A stretch of DNA of 64,000 bases from PWQG01 sp050486205. GTDB lineage: Bacteria > Pseudomonadota > Gammaproteobacteria > Pseudomonadales > Pseudohongiellaceae. Positions 1 to 7,578 of this stretch are shown here, one piece after another (position 1 is the first letter of the stretch; each line of letters starts with the position of its first letter). The stretch is taken from assembly GCA_050486205.1 (NCBI GenBank), contig JBJHCW010000003.1, positions 1 through 64,000 on the forward strand, given 5' to 3'. Both the position numbers and the translations under genes were made by a program. The notes under the pieces are model-generated. The model searched no databases, was not told the DNA's origin, and was given only the letters and a program-made list of their open reading frames with translations.

Positions 1-138
1 TTCATCAAAGTAGGCTCGATAACTCGTTAAAAGTCTTTTTATACAACAGATTAAAGCAATATTCTAATGCAGTGTAGCCATAGTTCCACGCTTGTTCTGT
101 AGTTTCCGGTAATAAAGATTACCGGAAATAAAATAAGC

Positions 139-405
139 CTATGAGTCTGTGTGGAATTTATCATGCTTGGCATGAAAATTATGTTTTGCTTGGGCTTCGA
201 TCGACGATAATTTGTGGATTCCACCCTGCCAGCGCACGATGATGCCGGATTCGACCAACAAGCACGCCAGTTCGCGGACGTTATGGCAGATATAGACACA
301 GTGGCGATCGTATCGAACGCTATGGAATTTCCCGATCCGGCCAGCCATGCGCTCGGCAATCTCAATCAGCGACCACCAGAGCTGATCAGTTGACTCAGAT
401 TCCAT
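139..405 (-). CDS. hypothetical protein, 88 aa
   Basis: I do not recognise this product. The frame opens with ATG at 405 and has no strong ribosome binding site. The predicted protein has a tryptophan- and isoleucine-rich N-terminus, several Cys and His residues in the middle, and a His/Lys-rich tail. It lies downstream, on the same strand, of the remnant of a filamentous-phage-type replication gene, so it may be another piece of that prophage or plasmid. It could equally be a chance open frame in decaying DNA. Confidence 0.25.
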   Translation of the reverse strand: MESESTDQLWWSLIEIAERMAGRIGKFHSVRYDRHCVYICHNVRELACLLVESGIIVRWQGGIHKLSSIEAQAKHNFHAKHDKFHTDS

Positions 406-495
406 ATCTCATGATCGGCCGCAAAGCTGCGCGCCTGGGCGGCGCGTTCAGCTTTGCGATCCGCCTGATGATGTTGAGTATGATCGATGCAGCCA

Positions 496-798
496 TCATG
501 CAACGCCGGTCGATTTGCGGGTGCTGGAGTGCACCAAACCCTGCTCAAAGGCCCAGTCAGGGATCTCGACCGGTTTGGCCTCCAGGACCCGGATCAGGGG
601 TGCGACATTGGACCTGTCCAGCTTCTCAACGGCCAAATTGATGTCAATGCCGTACTCCAGAAGCTCTCTCCGGTGGCGGTAAAAGGTCTGTCGGCACATG
701 TTTTCTCGTGGGTTTTCGCCACTTCTCCAGAGTATGTATGTACCCTTCAACCGGGTTGGTAGTTCAAGTAATTTCTCGGTGGAAAGTGCAACTTGCTC
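496..798 (-). pseudogene. C-terminal fragment of phage/plasmid replication protein, gpII/X family
   Basis: The frame reads through the motifs TYILWRSGE, TFYRHRRELLEYGIDI and VAPLIRVLEAKP, then ends in an IPDWA segment. This pattern is what I know from the C-terminus of the filamentous-phage gene II / gene X replication initiators, which nick the double-stranded form to start rolling-circle replication. Only about 100 residues remain. The catalytic N-terminal two-thirds is missing because the gene is cut at 798/799 by the end of an IS66-family element. The first in-frame ATG (810-808) lies inside the IS terminal repeat, so any product would be a tail fragment. Family assignment is by motif recognition and is moderately sure. 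Confidence 0.55.
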
Positions 799-820
799 GT
801 AAGTGTTCATTCGACGACGT
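799..820 (+). repeat. IS66 terminal inverted repeat, left copy
   Basis: GTAAGTGTTCATTC followed by GACGACGT. It aligns with the reverse complement of 2545-2566 with a few mismatches and marks one border of the IS66 element. It also supplies the ATG for the truncated phage replication frame reading outward. Confidence 0.75.
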
Positions 821-827
821 AGTTGAC

Positions 828-1097
828 CTACTTGACGTCATGGAGAGGCCCTAATAACTCCGGCGAGACCTTGTACTTTTTGATACTGTCCTCAGCCACC
901 ACGATGACGCTCTTGCGGTTGATTTTGGTGACGATCCCTAACACTAGTCCTTCTCGGCTTTCGAAGATCACTTTCAGGCCTATCCGCAACTGACTCAGCG
1001 CTTGCAGGTTTTCCTGATCCCGCAGTTGATCAATGCGCTGGCAGATATACTGGTTCAGCTTCAGCAACTGGTCGATGCTCATATCTTCAATGCGCAT
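828..1097 (-). CDS. IS66-associated small passenger protein, 89 aa
   Basis: The start codon at 1097 overlaps the end of the transposase frame by about 11 bases, so the two are probably co-translated. The N-terminus is a predicted charged helix (QLLKLNQYICQRIDQLRD). The C-terminal half is a short beta-rich segment, including GLVLGIVTKINRKSVIVV, that resembles an SH3/KOW-like fold. I recall similar short proteins encoded beside transposases, but I cannot give a function. It lies inside the inverted repeats and so belongs to the element. Confidence 0.5.
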   Translation of the reverse strand: MRIEDMSIDQLLKLNQYICQRIDQLRDQENLQALSQLRIGLKVIFESREGLVLGIVTKINRKSVIVVAEDSIKKYKVSPELLGPLHDVK

Positions 1098-2106
1098 GGA
1101 CAGTGGTCTCCGGTAGTTTATTCTGTCGGTCAGTATGGCGTGGGTCGATCAGCGCACGTAACAGGTTCCCGGCGAACCGTGTTTTCCAGAGTCTTGGCGT
1201 GAGATCCGCCACGTCACTGGCCGGATGCTGGCTGATGCGTTGCAACACGTCCACCAGGTAAGTGTACGGGCTCAGGCCATGCAGTTTGCAGGTACTGATC
1301 AGACTCTGGATAATCCCCAGGTGCTCGGCACCCAGTTCGGTCCAGCAGAACAACCAGTTCTTGCGGCCAAGCGGGATCGGCCTCAGTGTTCGTTCCAGGT
1401 GGTTGGTGTCCGGCTGCACGTCCGGGTCTTCCAGGAAGACTGTCAGGCTCGCTTCCCGGCTGAGTACATAGTTCAGAGCCCTGGTCAGCTGATCACTGGG
1501 CAGCAGAGCACCGCTTTCCAGTTGATCCCGACACCACTGGAAGAACTCGTTGACCACCGGCTTCGAGAAGTTCATCCGGTGCTCGCGTTTCTTCTCCCCG
1601 GTCAGCCTTTGGGCCTTGATGATCTCTTCGATGTTGTCCAACTTCGCGATCTGCTGCAGGGCCTCGGTAGCCTGCTTCGGATGTTCATTCTGCGCATCGA
1701 TAAAGTAACGACGACCATCCACCCAGCATTGGGTGTGGGTAATGCCTTTTTGGGCCTCGGCATAGCGGGCATAAGCGGCGTAGCCATCACTGATCAGCGT
1801 GCCGCTGAACTGATCGTTGAGGACCCGCTCGATGTGCAGTCGGCCTCGACTGTTCGAGTAGGTGAACCCCACTTCGTCAGCATCGCCATACAGTGGCCAG
1901 AACCAGCCGGATTTCATTTTGCCTTTTTGCGGGCCTGCCCGGCCCTGGTGGCCGGCTTTGATCGGCGTTTCGTCCATGGCCAGCACCCGGCTGCGCAGCA
2001 CGTTATTGGTCTGGGTATCCACAATCGGGCGCAGCAGGTCGATGCTGCGTTTGACCAGATTGGTCAGCGTGCTGCGACTGAGAGTGATGCCGCCCTGCTG
2101 GATACG
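1087..2106 (-). pseudogene. tnpC: IS66 transposase (tnpC), N-terminally deleted
   Basis: This is the DDE catalytic half of an IS66-type transposase. All three acidic residues are visible in context: Asp in MDETPIK, Asp in ISDGYAAY and Glu in TNHLERTLRPI. The C-terminus carries the typical TCKLHGLSPYTYLVDVLQ segment. The frame is open back to 2106, where it begins with QQGGITLSRSTLTNL and then meets the remains of tnpB. Residues corresponding to roughly the first 200 positions (leucine zipper, helix-turn-helix, zinc finger) are absent. The first internal ATG is at 2022. Confidence 0.85.
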
Positions 2107-2194
2107 CTAGGGCACTCAGGCCCCGGAATGATTTGCGCATGTCGGTGGGCTCGGTGCACAACCAGATCCGGGCCCCACTATCGAGCCAAATCAT
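2107..2194 (-). pseudogene. tnpB: IS66 accessory protein TnpB, first 29 codons only
   Basis: The fragment begins MIWLDSGARIWLCTEPTDMR and continues KSFRGLSAL, the conserved N-terminus of IS66 TnpB. After codon 29 the frame runs out of register into tnpC sequence, and the rest (to a stop at 2003) is nonsense. The start overlaps the tnpA stop by four bases, as in intact IS66 elements. The junction near 2107 is a clean internal deletion of the remainder of tnpB and the front of tnpC. Confidence 0.8.
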
Positions 2195-2481
2195 TCGTTC
2201 TGACTCAGCCGTAGCTCGACGCCGTTGCCCAGGCTCAGCACAATGTTCCAGCCTGAACCGGAGGATTGCGACGTGCCCATCAGTGACGACAGATCCACAA
2301 AGCTCGCTTCACCGGAACTTGCCGAATCATCGGTCGACTGATCGGACAGGCGCTTGCGCCAGTTGCAGAAACTGGCATAGCCGATATTCTCCCTTTTACA
2401 AAACTGCGCTGCTGACAGACCACTACGACGCTGTTGGTCAACCAGGACTTGCCACTGTTCCGGGGTGCGGTGCTTTCTCAT
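2191..2481 (-). CDS. tnpA: IS66-family accessory protein TnpA
   Basis: This 96-residue protein matches the first open frame of IS66-family elements. Its N-terminal helix-turn-helix (WQVLVDQQRRSGLSAAQFC, then NIGYASFCNWRKRL) is of the kind that binds element ends. The C-terminus carries the hydrophobic LSLGNGVELRL strand common in this family. The gene looks intact and is the first of the IS operon, overlapping tnpB by four bases. In IS66 elements this protein is needed for transposition together with TnpB and TnpC. Confidence 0.8.
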   Translation of the reverse strand: MRKHRTPEQWQVLVDQQRRSGLSAAQFCKRENIGYASFCNWRKRLSDQSTDDSASSGEASFVDLSSLMGTSQSSGSGWNIVLSLGNGVELRLSQNE

Positions 2482-2544
2482 GTGGGTAACCTCGTATCGA
2501 TAAATGTGAGGCTACTGTAGGGAGAAATTCATCAGGGTGGCAGA

Positions 2545-2566
2545 ACGTCTTGGAATGAACGCTTAC
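2545..2566 (-). repeat. IS66 terminal inverted repeat, right copy
   Basis: Read on the minus strand, it begins GTAAGCGTTCATTC and pairs with 799-820. It lies about 65 bp upstream of tnpA, the normal spacing for this family. Confidence 0.75.
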
Positions 2567-3071
2567 TTCTGAACTGCCTTGCTGTTAGATATCGTTGAAT
2601 TCTGTTTTGCAACACGACATCCACGATTGGTACGCTAGATTTCCACCAGCACCCGCCGGGCTAGCTCACAGAGCGATCACGCGGTCCGGCCGCCCAAGCG
2701 GTATTCGCCAAAGCTCATCTGGGCTTGTGGACCGGAGTGGTCTCGACTCGGACCATACGAGAGTCAGCGATCGGAAATGGGGGAAGTTTGTGCAATAATC
2801 GTACACCAATACAAGTGGTGAAACAATTCATCCATAAAAATGTACATTTCGTCGAATCGTTGTGCTGGAGATGATGACTGATGCCAAAGTCATGTGGCAT
2901 TGTAACTTGAACGAACGTATCACCAACAGGCTAGTTCCAGCATAAGCCTTCTCGCCAGTCGTTACATCCTTCTTAAATCGGCCACAGATGGGGATGATTC
3001 TAAGGAAAAGAATTAGTTGGTGTATCAGGATCTGGAGTTGGCGACTAACAGTTTACAAATGGAGGACGAGT
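2567..3071. other. non-coding or decayed stretch after the IS66 end
   Basis: About 500 bases with no frame I would call a gene on either strand. The DNA is lower in GC than the later chromosome. I see no RNA gene or repeat, apart from the ribosome binding site of the next gene just before 3072. Confidence 0.4.
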
Positions 3072-3692
3072 ATGAGGCTGTCTATTTTTATTGTGCTAGT
3101 AATTTCAATCGGACACTCTTGGAGTCATGCTGCGGATGTGGGAAGCAATATTGATGCTCGCGCCGTTCAGTTGGCACTTCAGGAGCACACTATAAGAGCA
3201 TCCTTGCGTAACAACGTGGAGCAAATCCCATTTGGTGTCCTCCTGCGTGGTGCATATAGAGCAGCGGTCACGTATGGAGATATATCGAAACTAGGGCTTG
3301 AGGCTCCAGAAGGAGATGTCCCCGCCATAGTTGCAAGCGAAGTCGGTAAGGAAGACTTTTTTAGTCAGAGGGCATGGGACACGATAAATGAAGCGTGCGT
3401 ATCACTCAGAGGTAGTGCGCCTGGTGGCGAAATCGATATTGAGCACTTTGCCGGAATGATAATGCTATCTGGCGATCGTGAATATGAGGACTTGAAGGTA
3501 TATTATGAAGACCTCATAGACGAACTTCCTGAGCATCAGAAACTGGACATCCTGGAATTGGCTAGTGATAGCAGCGAGCCTAGAATTGACATTTCTTATT
3601 CAAGGCTCGATTTCGTGTCATTGGCGCAGAATGAGCCTGAGATCGCACTCTTTCTTGCTAACCACACCTGCGATCGTTTCGAGACTTTTTGA
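3072..3692 (+). CDS. secreted protein of unknown function, 206 aa
   Basis: The start is ATG at 3072, preceded by GGAGG seven bases upstream, in preference to the upstream in-frame ATG at 2988, which has no such site. The protein begins with a signal peptide (MRLSIFIVLVISIGHSW) and probable cleavage after SHA. The mature part is acidic, mostly predicted helical, with few cysteines and no motif I recognise. Codon use is AT-richer than in the housekeeping genes further right. It may be transcribed with the next gene, 46 bases downstream, which also has a signal peptide. Both lie between mobile elements, suggesting horizontal acquisition. Confidence 0.55.
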   Translation: MRLSIFIVLVISIGHSWSHAADVGSNIDARAVQLALQEHTIRASLRNNVEQIPFGVLLRGAYRAAVTYGDISKLGLEAPEGDVPAIVASEVGKEDFFSQRAWDTINEACVSLRGSAPGGEIDIEHFAGMIMLSGDREYEDLKVYYEDLIDELPEHQKLDILELASDSSEPRIDISYSRLDFVSLAQNEPEIALFLANHTCDRFETF

Positions 3693-3738
3693 TAGGTATT
3701 TCGACTTTGTAGCGATTCTTAAAAATAGGTAACGACTA

Positions 3739-4152
3739 ATGACAACACGGCGATTGATTAATCATAAAAAACTAATGTTCCCTCTACTTCTTATTGGCTT
3801 CCTCCCTGCAAACTCGCATGCTTTGAACAGCTATTGTTTGAAGTGGACGAATCCGGTTGTAACTGTCGCGCACGAAGTTTTTTGGATGGGGTGGGAGGCA
3901 GTCATCTACGAATGGACGGTTGTGGAGTCGGAGGCATGGGGGCCAGGTGCGCCCGGGGGTGTAGACTACATTAACCAATACCCTTCAGGGACGACCACTC
4001 AGCCGGTTCAACATGTGCTGGTTAACTGGGAGCCGGGTATATGGAATATAATTGGACAGTCAACTCAGTATACATACATTGATACGGATCCTGTGCAGGT
4101 TATCTTCAATCCTGAGCCGGGAACTTGTGGTGAGACGTATACATTGCCATAG
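3739..4152 (+). CDS. secreted protein of unknown function, 137 aa
   Basis: The N-terminus is Lys/Arg-rich, followed by a hydrophobic segment (LMFPLLLIGFLPANSHA) typical of a signal peptide. The mature part is rich in Trp, Tyr, Val, Pro and Thr, with predicted beta strands and two cysteines (near residues 33 and 131) that could form a disulfide. An AGGTAA sequence precedes the ATG by six bases. I recognise no domain. Context is a low-GC island bounded by insertion sequences. A small extracellular or structural protein is the most that can be inferred. Confidence 0.5.
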   Translation: MTTRRLINHKKLMFPLLLIGFLPANSHALNSYCLKWTNPVVTVAHEVFWMGWEAVIYEWTVVESEAWGPGAPGGVDYINQYPSGTTTQPVQHVLVNWEPGIWNIIGQSTQYTYIDTDPVQVIFNPEPGTCGETYTLP

Positions 4153-4252
4153 GGCACTGTGTTTCGGGAGCTGACAAGCTGTACAGTGACAGTATTCAGT
4201 CTGCAAGCACGAGGGCAGTAATGTATTGGTGACTTGCAGTCTGTAACTACAT

Positions 4253-4573
4253 GTGACTAATATGAATATTGAATGTCGACACTGTGATCACGGTTGGTAC
4301 GCGCCTAGCATCGATTCGGAGCCGGCTGTTGCGGCATTCAAGAAATGTTATCCCGAACTTAGAGCTAGTGCGATACGCCAGCTAAAAGAAATATTGGGGT
4401 TGGGTATGATGGACACGAAACAGCTCGCGACGCATGTAATGACTACCGAGGGCAAGTGTTTCCATTGCCAGGCTCCGCTGCTAGTGACCGTGCACTTTGT
4501 GAAAGAGTGTCAGATGTGCGGAGCCATTAACCTTGATATCTTCAATGCACAACCAGCAATTGCGCGCCACTAA
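4253..4573 (+). CDS. zinc-ribbon-like hypothetical protein, about 106 aa
   Basis: Three CxxC pairs (residues 8/11, 69/72 and 86/89 from the GTG start) indicate at least one metal-binding knuckle, probably zinc. The middle is a predicted helix. The start may be GTG at 4253 or ATG at 4262, and neither has a strong ribosome binding site. It lacks a signal peptide, unlike its two upstream neighbours. No family is recognised; such proteins can bind nucleic acid or protein, but nothing here shows which. Confidence 0.4.
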   Translation: MTNMNIECRHCDHGWYAPSIDSEPAVAAFKKCYPELRASAIRQLKEILGLGMMDTKQLATHVMTTEGKCFHCQAPLLVTVHFVKECQMCGAINLDIFNAQPAIARH

Positions 4574-4630
4574 TGGTGGCGCGCTGTAAGTATGATCGAT
4601 CCCCAATTAAATCGATCAAGTTCTATATAA

Positions 4631-4783
4631 TGTCAACGGACAAAATTATTTGACCCACCCGGCGGCCAATATTTTCGACCCACCCACCATTGGAGCATGA
4701 TGCTAGACATTCCCTCCTTTGATCAGTCCACTTTGCCGCGCTTGGCGCAGTATCTGTTCGAGAGCACAGAAGAAGTCCAGGAC
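4631..4783 (+). mobile_element. possible IS21-type element end, remnant
   Basis: The sequence starts TGTCAACGGACAAAATTA and carries two closely spaced copies of a TTGACCCACCC / TCGACCCACCC motif around GGCGGCC, which resembles the repeated terminal sequences of IS21-family elements. A short frame from ATG 4697 (MMLDIPSFDQSTLPRLAQYL) follows and is cut after about 28 codons by the next element. I am not certain of the family. Confidence 0.3.
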
Positions 4784-4845
4784 TGAATCGCCACCAATTT
4801 ACTAGACACCTTTTAGCGTTACAATGAAGCTAAACGGAGGTGTCC

Positions 4846-5139
4846 ATGTCGGGCAAACGATATACAGAGCAATTCAAGGTAGAAGCAGTCAAACAAATCA
4901 CTGAGCACGGCCACCGGGTGGGCGATGTCGCCAAGCGGCTGGGAGTCACTGCCAAGAGCCTGCATGACTGGAAGGCCCGATACGGATCCCAGTCGGGTCA
5001 GTGGCAAAAGAACAAGGCCAGTGACGACGAAATTCGGGTACTCAAGGCTGAGGTAAAGCGCTTGACCATGGAGCGCGACATCCTAAAGGAAGCCGCCGCG
5101 TTCTTTGCAGTCGAGTCAAAGAAAAATACGCGTTGGTGA
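4846..5139 (+). CDS. IS3-family transposase subunit OrfA
   Basis: This is a 97-residue protein starting MSGKRYTEQFKVEAVKQI, the characteristic helix-turn-helix N-terminus of IS3 OrfA. A leucine-zipper-like helix follows (EIRVLKAEVKRLTMERDIL) and ends in KEAAAFF. ATG 4846 is preferred over GTG 4840 because GGAGG lies at 4836-4840. OrfA and orfB overlap out of phase, and an A-rich tract (AAAGAAAAAT, 5118-5127) before the orfA stop could support the -1 ribosomal frameshift that makes the OrfAB transposase in this family. Confidence 0.85.
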   Translation: MSGKRYTEQFKVEAVKQITEHGHRVGDVAKRLGVTAKSLHDWKARYGSQSGQWQKNKASDDEIRVLKAEVKRLTMERDILKEAAAFFAVESKKNTRW

Positions 5140-5710
5140 AATCTCGAACCAAGCGCTTTCCCATCCGGTTGATGTGCGAGGTACTGCAGATTCATCCAGC
5201 CGGCTATTATGCGTGGGTGCATGAACCCAAAAGTCAGCGCGAAAAAGACGATGACTATTTGAGCGCTTTCATCAAACAGTTCTGGCTGGAAAGCGGTGGA
5301 GTTTACGGTTACCGCAAGATCCATGAAGACCTGCTGGCCATTGGTGAGCAGTGCGGAAAAAACCGGGTGCTACGCCTGATGCAGATCGAGGAAATCGCTT
5401 CACAGCGCGGCTACAAGCGCCGCAACCACTATCCAATGGGTGAGCCGGCAACGATAGCGCCAAATTTGCTGAACCGTGGCTTCAATGTCGAGGAGCCCAA
5501 CCAGGCGTGGGTGACCGATATCACGTACGTAAAAACAGCAGAAAGGTGGCTGTTCCTGGCAATCGTTCTGGACTTGTTCTCCCGTCAGGTCATTGGCTGG
5601 GCAATGAGTGATCGGATCAACACCGAACTGGTACTTGATGCGCTTGTCATGGCCTGTTGGCGAAGACGACCTAAACAGAAGGTAATTGTACATTCTGATC
5701 AGGGTTGTCA
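5133..5710 (+). pseudogene. IS3-family transposase OrfB, C-terminus lost
   Basis: The frame has the HTH_21 region (YAWVHEPKSQRE to GYRKIHEDL) and the integrase core with the first Asp (WVTDITYV) and second Asp (VHSDQG). It is cut two residues later by the IS30 left repeat, so the third catalytic residue (Glu) and about 80 residues are missing. The remaining codons to a stop at 5741 come from the IS30 end. The frame is open upstream of the TTG/GTG starts, consistent with expression by frameshift from orfA. Confidence 0.85.
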
Positions 5711-5737
5711 GGGTGGATTCAACCGGTCGTCGCAACA
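5711..5737 (+). repeat. IS30 terminal inverted repeat, left
   Basis: A 27-bp sequence starting GGGTGGATTCAACCGGTCGT, identical to the reverse complement of 7138-7164. Confidence 0.9.
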
Positions 5738-7117
5738 CTAGGTTGTTGAATAATTATTTAGATATTCGTTTAATGCTTCGGCAGGTGTTTTCCAACCGAG
5801 TGTTTTTCTGGGTCTAGTATTTAGCAATCGGGCCACAGCGTCAATCTCTTGCGCGTCCCATCGAGATAAATCAGTTCCTTTAGGGAAGTACTGCCTTAAT
5901 AGGCCGTTAGTATTCTCGTTGGTGCCACGCTGCCACGGGCTATGAGGGTCAGCAAAAAACACTTTTACTCCAGAGTCAATTGTAAACCGGGCGTGATCTG
6001 ATAACTCTTTCCCGCGATCCCATGTCAATGACCGCCACAGTTGGGTGGGTAGGCCTGTTATGGTCTTCTTGAGGGCATTAGTCATAGTAACAGCTCCGTA
6101 ACCAGCAAGTGCAGGGCCGTTCTTCACTCGGGGAGTCAGCCCATAGCCCTTCTCACGAGGCAGATGGACGAGTACGGTGAATCGACTTGTCCGCTCGACC
6201 AGCGTGCCAATCGCAGACCGATTCAGACCGATGATCAGGTCGCCCTCCCAGTGCCCTGGTAGGGCACGATCTTCCACCTCGACAGGACGATTGGCGATCA
6301 TGATCTCTTCGCTAACGTGCGCCCAAGCTTTGGCTTGCGCCCTGGCTCTTGGTACACGTAAAGCCCGCCCAGTGCGCAGACAGCTCACCAGTTCGCGCTT
6401 GAGGGCGCCGCGTCCTTGGATATAGAGAGCCTGATATATGGCTTCGTGAGAGATGCGCATGGACTCATCATCCGGAAAGTCTATCTGTAGCCGATTGGAA
6501 ATCTGTTCTGGCGACCAGCCATTAACCCATTTACGGTCACCGCGATGAGGCTTATTACGACCCTTGAACGGCGCCTGCCGAGGCCCTGTTATCTCACGGC
6601 CCTCAGCGTCATGAACTTTGCCCTCCAAATGCTTTTGTACATATCGGCGCAGTCGCGGATTAGTCTCCAGCTTTGCCGGCTTCGGTCTCTTGGCAACCAA
6701 CTCCGCCTTCCAGTGTGCGACTGACGCGCGATACTCCAGTCGGCCGCCACGAGTGGCGGCATTACGAACTAACTCCCGTGAAATCGTCGACGGACTTCGT
6801 CCAAGACGACGAGCAATCTCACGTACGGCAACATTTTGCACCCGAAGCATTCCGATCTCTTCTCGTTCAGCGAACGACAAGTACCTTCCAGATATAGGTT
6901 TAGACATGAATAATGGCATCCCACCTCGATGACGGAACCAGCGAGTACCTACCGCAGATGATACGCCAACGGCCTCTGCTGCCTTTTCACCTGTGATCCC
7001 GGTTGCGATTTGTTGCCAAAAAAGCCTCTCCGTCTCACGACGAAGTGACGGCGCACCTGGAGAGCGCATCGTCTCACGCCCAGTCAATTTCTGCATCCAT
7101 CCAGTGGGTCGCCCCAT
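5738..7117 (-). CDS. IS30-family transposase
   Basis: This is a 459-residue DDE transposase. The start is ATG 7117, because GGAGG lies six bases upstream; the frame extends further to 7162, but that part would be inside the terminal repeat. An N-terminal helix-turn-helix (YLSFAEREEIGMLRVQN, then IARRLGRSPSTISREL) is typical of IS30. The catalytic core shows Asp in GHWEGDLIIG, Asp in LTWDRGKEL and Glu in RGTNENTNGLLR. The C-terminal RPRKTLGWKTPAEAL motif is also present. Nothing is missing, so this element may be active. Confidence 0.92.
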   Translation of the reverse strand: MGRPTGWMQKLTGRETMRSPGAPSLRRETERLFWQQIATGITGEKAAEAVGVSSAVGTRWFRHRGGMPLFMSKPISGRYLSFAEREEIGMLRVQNVAVREIARRLGRSPSTISRELVRNAATRGGRLEYRASVAHWKAELVAKRPKPAKLETNPRLRRYVQKHLEGKVHDAEGREITGPRQAPFKGRNKPHRGDRKWVNGWSPEQISNRLQIDFPDDESMRISHEAIYQALYIQGRGALKRELVSCLRTGRALRVPRARAQAKAWAHVSEEIMIANRPVEVEDRALPGHWEGDLIIGLNRSAIGTLVERTSRFTVLVHLPREKGYGLTPRVKNGPALAGYGAVTMTNALKKTITGLPTQLWRSLTWDRGKELSDHARFTIDSGVKVFFADPHSPWQRGTNENTNGLLRQYFPKGTDLSRWDAQEIDAVARLLNTRPRKTLGWKTPAEALNEYLNNYSTT

Positions 7118-7137
7118 AAACACCTCCAAGATTAGTG

Positions 7138-7164
7138 TGTTGCGACGACCGGTTGAATCCACCC
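7138..7164 (-). repeat. IS30 terminal inverted repeat, right
   Basis: Reverse complement of 5711-5737, with no mismatch over 27 bp. It lies about 20 bp upstream of the transposase start. Confidence 0.9.
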
Positions 7165-7521
7165 AATACCTGCAGCCTGTGTGCCCAGGATGATGGCGTG
7201 ACTCTGGGGTAATATCGGCAACATGACCGAGGCGCAGTCGCCGGTTGCCATGCCCAGGGAGTGCAACAGGTTGGCTGTGCGGTTCACGTCTCCTGCCAGT
7301 TGTCGAAAGCTTACCGTGCTGGTTCTGTCGTCACGCTTGCCTGTAGGCAGAAAGGTGAGCGCTGTGTCGTCGCCAAAGCGTTCGGCACATTGCTGGATCA
7401 GGGCATGGCTGTTGTTTTCGGGGAAGCGTTCTTCGAGCGGTGTCTGCTCAAAGGCTTCAACGTCAGCCATGGTGTCCAGCAAGGGCTCGGTGGTGCTCAG
7501 TATTGTGTTGTCCTTTGTCAT
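7165..7521 (-). pseudogene. acyl-CoA synthetase (AMP-binding), N-terminal fragment
   Basis: The frame starts at ATG 7521 and encodes the N-terminal 119 residues of an adenylate-forming enzyme, with DVEAFEQTPLEERFPENN, the TVSFRQLAGDVNRTANLLHS segment and VMLPILPQSHA. These match the opening of the roughly 630-residue AMP-binding acyl-CoA synthetases that activate fatty or other carboxylic acids with ATP and CoA. The gene is cut by the IS30 right end; the P-loop and adenylation core are missing and the remainder is not in the window. It is therefore inactive. Confidence 0.8.
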
Positions 7522-7578
7522 TCCCGCTATCCTGTCTGAATGGTTCGGGAACGATTATACGCAGTCGGGTGTCGTTGG

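Larger units (their letters stand above)
799..2566 (-). mobile_element. IS66-family insertion sequence, internally deleted
   Basis: The two ends match as imperfect inverted repeats beginning GTAAG(T/C)GTTCATTC: the plus-strand copy starts at 799 and the reverse-complement copy ends at 2566. Between them, on the minus strand, lie tnpA (intact), the first 29 codons of tnpB, the catalytic half of tnpC and a small passenger gene. An 8-bp target duplication, usual for IS66, is not present: the flanks are ACTTGCTC on the left and TTCTGAAC on the right. That suggests the flanks were rearranged after insertion. Because most of tnpB and the front of tnpC are gone, the element should not move by itself. 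Confidence 0.8.
4784..5710 (+). mobile_element. IS3-family insertion sequence, 3' end missing
   Basis: The left end is probably TGAATCGCCACCAATTTA at 4784, about 60 bp before orfA, where it interrupts the preceding short frame. The element holds complete orfA and most of orfB. It stops abruptly at 5710, where the IS30 inverted repeat begins. No right end is present anywhere in the window. Confidence 0.7.
5711..7164 (-). mobile_element. complete IS30-family insertion sequence
   Basis: The element is 1454 bp, bounded by a perfect 27-bp inverted repeat starting GGGTGGATTCAACCGGTC at 5711 and at 7164 on the opposite strand. It contains one intact transposase gene on the minus strand. The left flank is inside IS3 orfB and the right flank inside an acyl-CoA synthetase gene. 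The adjoining trinucleotides (TCA and AAT) are not a duplication, so this is not a simple insertion into one target. Confidence 0.9.

Noticed and set aside
1225..2214. 329-codon open frame antisense to the IS66 transposase
   Set aside because: The minus strand carries clear IS66 catalytic motifs; the plus-strand frame does not resemble any protein.
791..2574. Target-site duplication for IS66
   Set aside because: Eight-base flanks ACTTGCTC and TTCTGAAC do not match, so none is annotated.
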